DNA from: Fodinibacter sp963833495 | GTDB lineage: Bacteria; Actinomycetota; Actinomycetes; Actinomycetales; Dermatophilaceae | Reading direction: 5' to 3' | DNA length: 64,000 bases | Assembly (NCBI GenBank): GCA_963833495.1 | Contig: CAWHYJ010000020.1 | Span: 124,001 to 188,000, forward strand | Shown: piece by piece, positions 42,252 to 51,271 of the stretch | Layout of the letters: each line of letters begins with the position of its first letter | Position numbering within the stretch: the first letter of the stretch is position 1 | Notes under the pieces: generated by a model | Database searches by the model: none | What the model saw: only the letters and a program-made list of their open reading frames with translations | Told to the model about the DNA's origin: nothing | Position numbers and translations under genes: made by a program

Positions 42252-43637
42252 ATGGCCATCAGCGCGTTCGACCTCTTCTCCGTGGGCATCGGCCCCTCCA
42301 GCTCGCACACCGTGGGACCGATGCGGGCCGCGCACACCTTCGCCCGGGGAGTGCGCGCCGCCGGCCTGCTCGAGCAGGTGGGCCGGGTGCGCGCGGAGCT
42401 GTTCGGCTCGCTCGGTGCCACCGGCCACGGCCACGGCTCGGTCAAGGCCGTCGTGCTCGGGCTGGAGGGCGAGGCACCCGAGACCACCGACCCTCGCGCG
42501 GCCGACCCGCGCCTGGCCGAGGTGCGCGACACCGGGCAGCTGCGGCTCGACGGCAGCCACGACATCGCCTTCGACCTCGACCGCGACGTCGTGCTGCACC
42601 GCCGCGCCCGACTGCCGTTCCACTCCAACGGCATGCGCTTCACCGCGTGGGCCTCGGCGACGCCGACAGAGGGCGAGGAGCCGCTGCACCAGCGCGAGTA
42701 CTACTCGGTGGGCGGCGGGTTCGTGCTCGACCAGGACGAGGTCGGAGCGAACGTGATCGTGCCCGACCACACCCCGGTGAGGTACCCGTTCACCACCGGC
42801 GACCAGCTGCTCGAGCGGTGCGCGGAGACCGGGCTGCCGATCAGCGGCGTGATGATGGCCAACGAGCTGTCGTGGCGCACGGAGGCCGAGGTGCGCGAGG
42901 GCCTGCTGCACCTGTGGCAGGTGATGCAGGAGTGCATCGACAACGGCTGCCGCTCCGAGGGCGTGCTGCCCGGCGGGCTCAAGGTGCAGCGGCGCGCCCC
43001 GCGCCTGGCCACCCAGCTGCGCGGCGAGCACCCCGGCGACCCGCTGGCCGCGATGGACTGGGTCACGCTCTACGCCCTGGCCGTCAACGAGGAGAACGCC
43101 TCCGGCGGGCGCATCGTCACGGCACCCACGAACGGCGCGGCCGGCATCATCCCGGCGGTGCTGCACTACTACACGCGCTTCGTGCCGGGCGCCGACGACG
43201 AGGGCGTGGTGCGCTTCCTGCTCACCGCGGCCGCGATCGGCAGCCTGTACAAGGAGAACGCCTCCATCTCCGGAGCCGAGGTCGGCTGCCAGGGTGAGGT
43301 CGGCTCGGCCTGCTCGATGGCCGCCGGCGCCCTGGCCGAGGTGCTCGGCGGCACCCCCGACCAGGTCGAGAACGCGGCCGAGATCGGCATCGAGCACAAC
43401 CTCGGCCTGACCTGCGACCCGGTGGGCGGCCTGGTGCAGATCCCGTGCATCGAGCGCAACGCCGTGGCCTCGGTGAAGGCCATCACGGCGGCGCGAATCG
43501 CGCTGCGCGGCAACGGCAAGCAGGTCGTATCGCTCGACAAGGCGATCAAGACCATGCGCGACACCGGCCGCGACATGATGGTGAAGTACAAGGAGACCGC
43601 GCGCGGCGGGCTCGCCGTCAACGTCATCGAGTGCTGA
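42252..43637 (+). CDS. sdaA: L-serine ammonia-lyase (L-serine deaminase), single chain
   Basis: A 461-residue iron-sulfur enzyme converting L-serine to pyruvate and ammonia. The beta domain opens with SVGIGPSSSHTVGPMRAA; the alpha domain has VTAPTNGAAGIIPAVL and cluster Cys in GCQGEVGSACS, TCDPVGG and IPCIERNA. Length and fused beta-alpha order fit the single-chain type. ATG 42252 is the first Met before the conserved start; the DNA just upstream has CACACT 8 bases before it. The neighbours give no glycine or serine operon. Confidence 0.95.
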   Translation: MAISAFDLFSVGIGPSSSHTVGPMRAAHTFARGVRAAGLLEQVGRVRAELFGSLGATGHGHGSVKAVVLGLEGEAPETTDPRAADPRLAEVRDTGQLRLDGSHDIAFDLDRDVVLHRRARLPFHSNGMRFTAWASATPTEGEEPLHQREYYSVGGGFVLDQDEVGANVIVPDHTPVRYPFTTGDQLLERCAETGLPISGVMMANELSWRTEAEVREGLLHLWQVMQECIDNGCRSEGVLPGGLKVQRRAPRLATQLRGEHPGDPLAAMDWVTLYALAVNEENASGGRIVTAPTNGAAGIIPAVLHYYTRFVPGADDEGVVRFLLTAAAIGSLYKENASISGAEVGCQGEVGSACSMAAGALAEVLGGTPDQVENAAEIGIEHNLGLTCDPVGGLVQIPCIERNAVASVKAITAARIALRGNGKQVVSLDKAIKTMRDTGRDMMVKYKETARGGLAVNVIEC

Positions 43638-43645
43638 GCCCGGCA

Positions 43646-44087
43646 TCACGACGCCAGGTCGTCGATCACCACGTGCAGCGGCTCCGGGAACGACCGCACG
43701 GCCGCCGGCGTGGCCAGGAAGGCCGCGAGCAGGCGCACGTCGGCAGCACGGCACGCCTCGACCGCCACTTGGTGCCAGCGCCGGTCGGAGTCGCTGAACC
43801 GCACCGACCCCTCGCGCCCGCGCACGAACAGCAGCGCCCCCCGTCGCCGCGAGCAGGGCGCACACGTGATCGAGCGCCGGTCTCAGGTCGTCGGGGCACA
43901 CGGCGTCGTGGACGTCGCTGATGAGCGCCGGCTGGCCCATCGTCAGGTCGGCACCGGTCAGCACCAGCGCGATGCAGCCGGCCACCCGGTCGGCGTGGCC
44001 CACCATGAGGTCGGCCACGTCGGCGGCCAGCCCGGGGGTGTCGAGGGGCAGGTCGGACCAGTTCTGCGGCAGGTCGTCGAAGCTCAT
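43646..44087 (-). pseudogene. conserved hypothetical protein with one frameshift
   Basis: The N-terminal frame reads MSFDDLPQNWSDLPLDTPGL and continues to VCALLAAT. It then leaves coding character at a run of six G (about 43837-43842). With one G removed the frame continues sensibly as ALLFVRGREGSVRFSDSDRR, RWHQVAVEACRAADVRLLAA and EPLHVVIDDLAS-stop, about 146 residues in all. A homopolymer indel may be a sequencing error, a recent mutation or phase variation. I do not recognise the family. ATG 44087 is preferred; CAGGGT lies 6 bases upstream. Confidence 0.65.
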
Positions 44088-44241
44088 GCCCACACCCTGC
44101 CGGGGACGGCCGACGGTGCCGCGACGTTATCCACAGGCTTCGCCCCCGGCACCGGTGGCGGCCCCACCCACGCCGGCCCGCAGAACCTCCGACAGCGCTG
44201 ACCGGCACGTCACGCGGGTGCCGTGGCACGGCATCCGCACC

Positions 44242-44247
44242 TAGGTT
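44242..44247 (+). promoter_or_regulatory. -10 element of the 44255 operon (leaderless)
   Basis: TAGGTT, 7 bases before ATG 44255. Confidence 0.45.
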
Positions 44248-44254
44248 GGCTCGC

Positions 44255-44695
44255 ATGTCAGTCGACGACGCCCACACCCGTCCCACCGGCACGAGCGATG
44301 CGACCGTCGAGGCGGTCGGCAAGCTCTCCGAGGCCCTCGAGGTCATCGAGGACGCACGCGGCCAGCTGTTCGGCTTCCACCGCAAGGTCGGCATGGCCGA
44401 CCTTGCCCTCGGCGAGGCGGTCGGCCTGCTGCGCGACGCCGGCCACGAGGACCTCGCCGACCGGATCGAGACCGACCTGGTCGGGCGCAACGTCCTGGCC
44501 GGGCGCTGGACCTTCCAGATCGTGGAGGAGTTCGAGGACGGCTACTACGCGGCCTTCCGCGAGCACGAGCGCACGGTTCGCGAGGAGCTGATGGGCGGAA
44601 AGCGGCACGTGTTCGAGGCGGAGATGAAGCAGGACCGGCGCACGCACGGCCGCCCCGGGCACGCGGCTACCCCGGCGGAGAGCTCGTCGTCATGA
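44255..44695 (+). CDS. conserved hypothetical protein, 146 aa
   Basis: A soluble helical protein (MSVDDAHTRPTGTSDATVEA start; SEALEVIEDARGQLFGFHRK and ERTVREELMGGKRHVFEAEM inside). The final 20 residues are polar and look disordered. I recognise the pattern from unnamed actinobacterial proteins but cannot give a function. TAGGTT 7 bases upstream supports a leaderless start. Its TGA overlaps the ATG of the DUF664 gene, so the two are one operon. Confidence 0.7.
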   Translation: MSVDDAHTRPTGTSDATVEAVGKLSEALEVIEDARGQLFGFHRKVGMADLALGEAVGLLRDAGHEDLADRIETDLVGRNVLAGRWTFQIVEEFEDGYYAAFREHERTVREELMGGKRHVFEAEMKQDRRTHGRPGHAATPAESSSS

Positions 44696-45246
44696 CCGGC
44701 TGGCCGGAGCCCCCTGCCGTGGGCTCCGAGACCGACACGCTCCTCGGCTCGCTCGAACGGCAGCGGGCGACCTTCGCCTACAAGTGCGCCGACCTCACGG
44801 ACGAGCAGCTCCGCACGACGGTCGGCGCGTCGGCGGTGACCCTCGGTGGGCTGCTCAAGCACCTCGCCTACATGGAGGACCTCAACTTCACCCGCGACCT
44901 GGGGGGCCACGAGCTGCCGCAGCCGTGGGCCGCGATGCCGGCGGAGGGTCGCGGCGAGGCGGTCTGGCGGTCGGCGGCTGACGACGACGCCGAGACGCTC
45001 CATCGGTGGTGGGACGACGCCGTGAGCCGCTCCCGCGCCGTGCTGCGCGAGCTGCTCACCGACCGCGACCCGGGCGCGACCTACCTCTCGGGTGGCGGGG
45101 AGGCGAGCACCGTGCGCCGCCTGCTCGTCGACCTCATCGAGGAGTACGGCCGGCACACGGGCCACGCCGACCTGATCCGCGAGGCGGTCGACGGCCGGGT
45201 CGGCGAGGACCCCCCCGGGCGGCCCCACCCGTACGCACTCGGCTGA
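44692..45246 (+). CDS. DinB/DUF664 family protein
   Basis: A 184-residue four-helix-bundle protein of the DinB-like superfamily: ERQRATFAYKCADLTDEQLR, then VTLGGLLKHLAYMEDLNFTR with the first His, and VRRLLVDLIEEYGRHTGHAD with two more, the usual metal triad. Related actinobacterial enzymes use mycothiol as a thiol cofactor, so a mycothiol-dependent detoxification role is possible. ATG 44692 overlaps the upstream stop (ATGA). Confidence 0.8.
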   Translation: MTGWPEPPAVGSETDTLLGSLERQRATFAYKCADLTDEQLRTTVGASAVTLGGLLKHLAYMEDLNFTRDLGGHELPQPWAAMPAEGRGEAVWRSAADDDAETLHRWWDDAVSRSRAVLRELLTDRDPGATYLSGGGEASTVRRLLVDLIEEYGRHTGHADLIREAVDGRVGEDPPGRPHPYALG

Positions 45247-45342
45247 TGCGGCGCTTGCCCGGGTTTGACCGCGGGAGCGGACGGGTACTGCTCCTCTCAG
45301 GAGTGCGCGGTCACCCCCGCCCGCGCCAGTGAGGAGACAACC

Positions 45343-45963
45343 ATGGACACCAGCACGATCGTCTGGATCATCGTGGCGGTGGTCGTGGTGGCCGCCATCA
45401 TCGCGTTCGTCGTGTCCCGGTCCGGTGCGCGCCGGGCCCAGGCCCAGCGCGAGCAGGCCGCCGACATCCGCGAGAAGGCCGTCGAGCACGACCGCCGGCT
45501 GCGTGAGAACGAGGCGAGTGCGACCGAGGCCGACGCCAAGGCGCAGATGGCCCGGGCCGAGGCCCAGAAGCGCGAGCTCGAGGCCGAGCGCCTCGCCGCG
45601 GAGGCCGAGAGCCGTTCGGAGAGCGCGGATGCCGTCCGGCGCGAGCGGGACGAGCAGCTGCGCCTCGCCGACCTGCGCGACCCCGACGTCGAGACCGACC
45701 GAGACGGCAACCGCCTCGACCGCGGCGCCGACACCGTCCAGCGCCGCGACACGTACGCCGACGGGTCGTCCGCTGACCGCGTCGACGAGCGCAACCAGGG
45801 CTACGACCAGCGCCGGGACACGTACGCCGACGGGTCCGCTGACGGCGTCGACGAGCGCAACCAGGGCTACGACCAGCGCCGGGACACGTACGCCGACGGG
45901 TCCGCTGACGGCGTCGACGAGCGCACCGAGGGCTACGACCAGCGCCGCACCGACGCCCCCTGA
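45343..45963 (+). CDS. membrane-anchored coiled-coil protein with C-terminal tandem repeats
   Basis: A 206-residue protein. Residues 4-25 are one membrane helix (TIVWIIVAVVVVAAIIAFVV). Residues 30-110 are a charged coiled coil rich in Ala, Glu and Arg. The C-terminus has three repeats of about 22 residues beginning QRRDTYADGS and ending NQGYD or TEGYD, plus a partial fourth. The first part looks like many small actinobacterial membrane stress proteins; no enzyme domain is visible. A GTGAGGAGA site sets ATG 45343. Confidence 0.75.
   Translation: MDTSTIVWIIVAVVVVAAIIAFVVSRSGARRAQAQREQAADIREKAVEHDRRLRENEASATEADAKAQMARAEAQKRELEAERLAAEAESRSESADAVRRERDEQLRLADLRDPDVETDRDGNRLDRGADTVQRRDTYADGSSADRVDERNQGYDQRRDTYADGSADGVDERNQGYDQRRDTYADGSADGVDERTEGYDQRRTDAP
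45739..45957 (+). repeat. tandem repeat, 66-69 bp units
   Basis: Units at 45739-45807 (69 bp), 45808-45873 and 45874-45939 (66 bp each) and a partial copy to 45957. Units two and three differ by only a few bases near the end, so expansion is recent. All lie in frame in the 45343 gene. Confidence 0.9.
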
Positions 45964-45976
45964 GCCAGCCTGCTGG

Positions 45977-46345
45977 TCAGGCGGCCGCGTCGCGACGGTA
46001 GGCATCGACGGTCTGCTCGAGCCCCAGGTCCACCGGTGTCACGACGGTCCCGAGCCGGTGATGATGTCGCTGCTGTCGACGACGAAGGTCCAGGCGGCGG
46101 TGAAGGCGTAGCCGAGGGTCTCACCGATGAGGTTGCCAAGCACGCGGTGGGCGGTCTCGAACGAGTCGTAGGCCTGGGCGACGGCGGCAGCGTCGCTGCT
46201 CGTGGCATCGGCGGCGAAACCGGGTACGAGCAGGGGCCAGCGCGACATGCCGATCAGAGGCCGTCGCGTGGTTCGCTGCCGCCCGCCGCGGGGACGTCGC
46301 GGCGCTGGCGAGCGACACGTTGGCGGCGCTCAGGGCAGCCCTGCC
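45977..46345. pseudogene. decayed gene fragments
   Basis: About 370 bases with pieces of at least two genes and no intact one. On the minus strand, 46039-46248 reads like a DUF4386-type membrane fragment (VLGNLIGETLGYAFTAAWTF). Immediately after it a shifted frame reads VVTPVDLGLEQTVDAYRR to a stop at 45977, like the C-terminal tail of an NAD-dependent epimerase. On the plus strand 46262-46385 reads EAVAWFAAARRGDVAALASD to a stop, an unassigned tail. Assignments are from short stretches only. Confidence 0.45.
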
Positions 46346-46346
46346 G

Positions 46347-47222
46347 TCAGCGGCGGACGGCGACCGCGACGCGCCCGTTGCGCAGTGAGGAGTCCGCGTC
46401 GTGCGGGAGGTCGAGGCCGCTGGCCAGGGTGAGCAGGTCGTCATCCGACGTCGTCTCAAACCCGTTGCGCCCCAACATGGCTCGCATCGTCTCGGGCGAC
46501 CAGGAGGAGCGCCATGGCTCGCCGGCCAGCGGGTCGTGCTGCCCGCTGAGTCGCGTGGCCACCCGCATCACGCGGCGCATCACCGAGGCGGACAGCGACC
46601 GTGACTGGTAGTTGACGATGAGGATGCTGCCCGGTGCGGACAGCCCGGCAAGGTGGCGTACCGTCTCGGCCACGACATCCGAGGTCAGGTAGGGAACGAC
46701 GCCCTCCCACACCCAGGTCGTCTGCAGCGTGGGGTCGAAACCGGTGGCCTCGAGGGCCGGTGCGAGCGGGTCGTGCTCGAGGTCGACCGCGACCGGGACG
46801 ACCTGGCCGGCGGTCGGGGCGAGGTCCCCGAGACGGCGCTGCTTGTCGCGCTGGGATGCCGGGTGGTCGACCTCGAAGACCGTGGCGCGCGCGAGCTCCG
46901 GCATCCGCCAGGCGCGCGCGTCGAGGCCGGCGCCCAGCACGACGACCTGGCGGGCACCGTGGTCGCGCACGGCATCGTCGATGGCGACGGTGCGCGGCAC
47001 CATGAGCACAGCGGTGCGCCGGACCAGCTCGTAGGTCATCCGGCCGGAGCCACCCTGCGGCGGGTGCTGGGCCCGGGCCTGCTCGACGACGGTGTGCTCC
47101 GCGGGGTCGAGCAGGCGCTCGGCGACCGGGTCGGAGAACCGGTCGGGGGCCAGGCGCCCGTGGGCCACGGCCCGGCCCTGGCAGACGAGCACCGCGGTGC
47201 TGCTGGCGGCTCGATCGGTCAC
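46347..47222 (-). CDS. SAM-dependent methyltransferase, TIGR00027/LCMT type
   Basis: A 291-residue methyltransferase of the leucine-carboxyl-methyltransferase-like group abundant in actinobacteria: a DPVAERLL element near residue 32, RTVAIDDAVRDHGARQVVVL then GAGLDARAWRMPE (SAM site), VFEVDHPASQRDK, and TTWVWEGVVPYLTSDVVAET. The substrate is probably a small metabolite and unknown. CACAAT 6 bases before GTG 47222 suggests a leaderless mRNA. The C-terminus abuts the decayed region. Confidence 0.85.
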   Translation of the reverse strand: MTDRAASSTAVLVCQGRAVAHGRLAPDRFSDPVAERLLDPAEHTVVEQARAQHPPQGGSGRMTYELVRRTAVLMVPRTVAIDDAVRDHGARQVVVLGAGLDARAWRMPELARATVFEVDHPASQRDKQRRLGDLAPTAGQVVPVAVDLEHDPLAPALEATGFDPTLQTTWVWEGVVPYLTSDVVAETVRHLAGLSAPGSILIVNYQSRSLSASVMRRVMRVATRLSGQHDPLAGEPWRSSWSPETMRAMLGRNGFETTSDDDLLTLASGLDLPHDADSSLRNGRVAVAVRR

Positions 47223-47228
47223 CCGTCG

Positions 47229-47234
47229 ATTGTG
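47229..47234 (-). promoter_or_regulatory. -10 element, LCMT-type gene (leaderless)
   Basis: CACAAT, 6 bases before GTG 47222. Confidence 0.3.
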
Positions 47235-47282
47235 GCGCGACGTCACGAGGTATCAGGGGCCGCGCACGTGCCTCCTTCGGAC

Positions 47283-47447
47283 ATGCACATGATCAGCCCC
47301 GGCGTCGCCGCATCCATGACCCCCACGTCCCTTGAGCGCACCGCGCGCACCGAGGCCTCCCCGAAGGCCCGGCGCCGGCTGCGCATGCCCCACGTGCTGC
47401 TGCACGTGCCGCACCCGCACCTCTCACTTCCGCAGCGGCACGCCTGA
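47283..47447 (+). CDS. possible 54-aa small protein
   Basis: This sits in the 285-base gap between two minus-strand genes. The ORF starts MHMISPGVAASM (or at GTG 47268) and ends RMPHVLLHVPHPHLSLPQRHA-like, basic and His-rich. Nearly every third codon position is G or C, as in real genes here. No clear ribosome site or -10 is seen, and I recognise no family. Confidence 0.4.
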   Translation: MHMISPGVAASMTPTSLERTARTEASPKARRRLRMPHVLLHVPHPHLSLPQRHA

Positions 47448-47507
47448 CCGGCTCTGCCGCGCCAGCGTCCGGTGCCTCTGGCGAGGCCGCTGCGCTGGCG
47501 CCCGTCG

Positions 47508-48380
47508 TCAGCTGAAGACGACCGTGCGGTCGCCGTTGAGCAGCACCCGCGACTCGCAGTGCCACCGGACGGCGCGTGCGAGGACACGGGACTCGACCTC
47601 CTCGCCGGCGCGCACCAGGTCCTCGGGCGTCATCCGGTGGTCGACGCGCACGACGTCCTGCTCGATGATCGGGCCCTCGTCGAGGTCGGCCGTGACGTAG
47701 TGCGCGGTGGCACCGACCCGCTTGACGCCGCGGGCGAAGGCCTGGTGATAGGGCTTGGCGCCCTTGAACGACGGCAGGAACGAGTGGTGGATGTTGATCA
47801 CCCGCCCGGACAGGTCGCGGGTCAGGTCGTCACTGAGCACCTGCATGTAGCGCGCGAGCACCACCAGGTCGACGTCGTGCTCACGCACGATCCGGCGCAG
47901 CGCCTCCTCGGCCTGCGGCTTGGTGTCGGCGGTCACCGGCACGTGGTGGAACGGGATGCCGTAGCTCGCCACCAGTGGCTCGAGGTCGCGGTGGTTGGAG
48001 ACGACGGCAGGGATGTCCATGTTCAGCGCCCCGGAGCGCCAGCGGAACAGCAGGTCGTTGAGGCAGTGACCGAACCGGCTGACCATCAGGACCGCGCGGT
48101 AGGGGGTCGCCGCGTCACGAATCGACCAGCCCATGCCGTATGCCGTGGCCACCGGGTCGAACAGCTCACGCCAGCGCTGGGCTGAGGGCCCGCCGATGTC
48201 GACCGAGAAGCGGATCCGCATGAAGAACTGGGTGGTGCGCGGGTCCTGGAACTGCTGGCTCTCCTCGATGTTCGCCCCGTGCTCGAACAGCAGGGCCGTC
48301 ACGGTCGCCACGATCCCGCGTTGGTCGGGGCAGGACAGGATGAGCACGTTCTCGGTCGGGACGTCGGTGGTGTCGGGCAC
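47508..48380 (-). CDS. purU: formyltetrahydrofolate deformylase
   Basis: A 290-residue enzyme that hydrolyses 10-formyl-THF to formate and THF, supplying formate for purine synthesis and balancing folate. It has an N-terminal ACT domain (LILSCPDQRGIVATVTALLF) and a C-terminal formyltransferase-like domain with VVLARYMQVLSDDL, INIHHSFLPSFKGAKPY and TADLDEGPIIEQDV. GTG 48380 has TACGGT 6 bases upstream (leaderless). The frame stays open upstream into the broken HNH gene, but that part is unrelated. Confidence 0.95.
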   Translation of the reverse strand: MPDTTDVPTENVLILSCPDQRGIVATVTALLFEHGANIEESQQFQDPRTTQFFMRIRFSVDIGGPSAQRWRELFDPVATAYGMGWSIRDAATPYRAVLMVSRFGHCLNDLLFRWRSGALNMDIPAVVSNHRDLEPLVASYGIPFHHVPVTADTKPQAEEALRRIVREHDVDLVVLARYMQVLSDDLTRDLSGRVINIHHSFLPSFKGAKPYHQAFARGVKRVGATAHYVTADLDEGPIIEQDVVRVDHRMTPEDLVRAGEEVESRVLARAVRWHCESRVLLNGDRTVVFS

Positions 48381-48386
48381 GACGCC

Positions 48387-48392
48387 ACCGTA
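48387..48392 (-). promoter_or_regulatory. -10 element of purU (leaderless)
   Basis: TACGGT, 6 bases before GTG 48380. Confidence 0.45.
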
Positions 48393-48508
48393 CGTGGGGA
48401 ACGGTTCCGGCCAGCAAACGATGGAGAACGGCGGACAGACCAGCGCGACGGTGGGTAGTCCCCGGTCACGGAATGGCTGCGGCTGACGGCCGGCGAGACC
48501 GGCCTCGC

Positions 48509-50503
48509 TCAGAAGGGCGGTGGGTCGTTGGCCTGCGTGTTGGAGCGTGCTGGGGCGGCGGAGGCGCAGGTTGCGATGGTGCGGCCACCGCTCGATGTCG
48601 GGGACGAGGGTCGTTGCTGCTGCGGGCTGCAGCTCGATGCGGTGCTGTCGGCCGTGGTCGTCTCGCCAGCTGGTGGTGGCCCGGCAGCGGGCGGGGATGG
48701 TCGCCGCGTGGTGTTCGAGGTGGAACTCGAGGTCGCTGTGGGGTCCGTCGGGCAGGTGCGTGCGGGTGATGCTGGTGCTGACTGGGGCGGGTGGGGGTGT
48801 CGCGGCGCCGCCGAGGACGGTGCAGGTCAGGGCATCGGCGGGTGCGGTGGTGCGGACCCGGCCGGTGGGGTCGGTCCAGGTGAGGGTGCCGTCGGCGGCC
48901 AGGGTGACGCGCCAGCCGGGTCGTTGCTTGACCCGGTGGTGGCGCCGGCACAGGCAGATCAGGTTGGTGTCGGCGGTCGGGCCGGTGGGCCAGGGCCGGA
49001 CGTGGTCGAGGTCGCAGAACACTGCCGCGACGGTGCAGCCGGGGAAGCGGCACCGTCGGTCGCGGGCCTTGACCCGTTTGGCCATCCGGCCCGAGGGCCG
49101 GTACGCCCCGCCCCGAACCCTGCGGCGATCCGGTTCAGCGTCGACGCCCCCTCCCGTGCGGCTCGACCAGCCGGGGCGGCAACTTGCCGCCCCGCTTGCT
49201 GGGGCTCAACGGCCACGGTCTCTGGGGCTGTGTCCCATGCGTGGGGCCGCCCGTCGGGATGCGCCGTGGTGGCGGGTCCCTGCATGGTGGCGGGGTCGAT
49301 CAGGGCGCCGGTGTCGGGGTGGCACTGCGCCACCTCTACCGCCTGCGACCCAGAACCCGATCCCGGCGCCGAGGCGGGACCGGACGTGGCTTTGGCGGTC
49401 GAGCGGGATCGCGAGCCAGGGCGAGCGTTGGGGGCGGCCATGGCGGTGACCCAGGCGCGGGAGACGAACACCGGCTGGTTCCCTGACGGGCCGGTGACCT
49501 CGACCAGGTCGTCCGAGCCGGGACCCTCCGCAACGATCTCGCTCCCCGAGGTGACGCCCTCGCCGGTCGAGGTGTCGGCCCCCGCCGCCTCGGCTGAGGC
49601 GCCGCTGGCGATGGCGGTGGCCGGCGTGCCGGCTTGGCCGCGCCCATCAGCCTCGCGGAGGAGGCCGGTGGCCGGGACGGTGATGGTCAGGACGGTGTCG
49701 ATGGTCGCCTGCCCGGCCACCAGGTCGGTCAGTGCCTTCCCGCGGGCGGCCTCGATGTGCGTGCACACGCCGTCCTTGACGTAGCGGTGCGCCAGGGCGT
49801 CGATCGCCGCCCACGCGGTCGCCGCGTCCTCGGAGGGGAAGGTCCCCTCCCACCGGTCCACCCCAGGCTCGGCCACCCACCGCCGCAACCCACACTGCGC
49901 CCGGGCCCGCTTGGCCCGCTCCAGCAACAGCTCCGGGCTGATCCGCGCCAACGCCCGACGACACCGCCGCCGCAGGTGCGCACCGTCCTCGACGCCCAAG
50001 TGCGGCTCCAGCAAGGTGACCACCGTCTCGCGCACCTGCGGTGGGGCAGCCGCCAGCTCCTCGGCGAGCACACCCGCGCGGTAGGAGTCCAACCGGCCCT
50101 GGCCCATCGCCGCGTGCAACCCACCCAGACCGCTGTCGGTGTCGGACCCCTCGGGACCATCCGCCGCCAACAGCACCGCCGCCTCGACCCGCCGCTCGGC
50201 GTGCAGCGCGGACACCGACAGCACCCCGGACAGGATCGCCGGCGCATCCAACGCCACATGCCCCAGCGCCCGGTGCGTCTCAACCTCGGTGCCGTCCTCC
50301 AGGTACTCCGGCTCGATCGCCGCCAGGCGCACGATCGCCGCGTCCTGCACCGCGGTCGCGACGTCGAGCACCTGCTGCAACGAACCCACCGCCGACGCCC
50401 ACTCCGCCCGCGACCCCACCACCGACGACGGGGCCAGCACCGCACTCAACGCGGCCACCGCGGCACCCGCCGCAGCCTGCACCTCACGCGGCCCGACCAC
50501 CAC
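48509..50503 (-). pseudogene. DUF222 - HNH endonuclease protein, frameshifted
   Basis: The first frame (from GTG 50503) encodes the DUF222 domain (VLDVATAVQDAAIVRLAAIE onward) with a long Ala/Ser/Gly-rich linker up to LNRIAAG. Near 49120 one base appears lost: the next frame carries GGAYRPSGRMAKRVKARDRR and the HNH motif (CRFPGC, FCDLDHVRPW, NLICLCRRHH). A second shift before the end is likely, because the normal DUF222 ending NDPPPF-stop (stop at 48509) is in the third frame. DUF222-HNH genes are multicopy in actinobacteria and often carry intervening sequences; this copy appears inactive. Confidence 0.75.
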
Positions 50504-50653
50504 CGCTCACCCCCACCCGTCGCGCTCCTCGATCTGCTACCCCGAACGCTACAAGCGACCACCGACAGACCCCGACCCAAAAGACCCAATCAGGCTGCCC
50601 GACAGCCGCATTCATTGCGCCGTGAGCGAACAGGCACTGCCCCCCCGAGTACC

Positions 50654-51271
50654 TCAGGTCGCGCCGGCGCCGTTGGCGAACGCGATGACCGAGTCCGCGA
50701 TCATCTGCACGGCGATGGCCGACAGCAGCAGCCCCGCGATGCGCGTCAGGAGCACGATCCCGCTGTCCTTGAGCAGCCGGGCCAGCGGCGACGCGAAGCG
50801 GAACACCAGGTAGACCACCAGCAGCGCCATCACCAGGGCCAACGCCACGGCCAGGTAACCCCCGAGATCATCCGCCCCTTGCACCGCCAGCATCGTCGCG
50901 ACGATCGCCCCGGGCCCGGCCAACAGCGGTGTCCCGAGCGGCACGAGCGCGACGTTCACCCCGGCATCCGCGAGCTGTTCCGACTCCGACCCGGTCAGCA
51001 GCTGCAGCGCCACGATGAGCAGCAGCAGCCCGCCCGCCCCCTGCAGCGCGGGCAGCGAGATGTGCAGGTAGTCGAGGATCCGCTGGCCGAACACCGCGAA
51101 CGACGCGATGACGCCCAGTGCCACCAGCGAGGCGCGCCGCGCGGCCGCCACCTTCTGCTTCGCGGTCAGCGGACCGGTGAGCGCCAGGAAGATCGGGATG
51201 GCACCCGGCGGGTCGAGGATGACGATCAGCGTGACGAACGTCGAGGTGAAGAGCGTGAGGTCGAAGCTCAC
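50654..51271 (-). CDS. MarC family membrane protein
   Basis: A 205-residue protein with six predicted membrane helices in two halves. It opens with the family marks TLIVILDPPGAIPIFLAL and later repeats the half-motif VPLGTPLLAGPGAI. Despite the name, MarC proteins are not proven antibiotic pumps and the substrate is unknown. The GTG start overlaps the PHP gene stop (GTGA), so it is co-translated. Confidence 0.88.
   Translation of the reverse strand: MSFDLTLFTSTFVTLIVILDPPGAIPIFLALTGPLTAKQKVAAARRASLVALGVIASFAVFGQRILDYLHISLPALQGAGGLLLLIVALQLLTGSESEQLADAGVNVALVPLGTPLLAGPGAIVATMLAVQGADDLGGYLAVALALVMALLVVYLVFRFASPLARLLKDSGIVLLTRIAGLLLSAIAVQMIADSVIAFANGAGAT

Noticed and set aside
45739..45957. CRISPR array or intergenic satellite
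   Set aside because: The units are contiguous without spacers, a multiple of three in length and in frame in a coding region.
47508..49085. single 525-residue HNH-PurU fusion protein
   Set aside because: The HNH half is the displaced end of a frameshifted DUF222 gene; purU has its own -10 and GTG start at normal family length.
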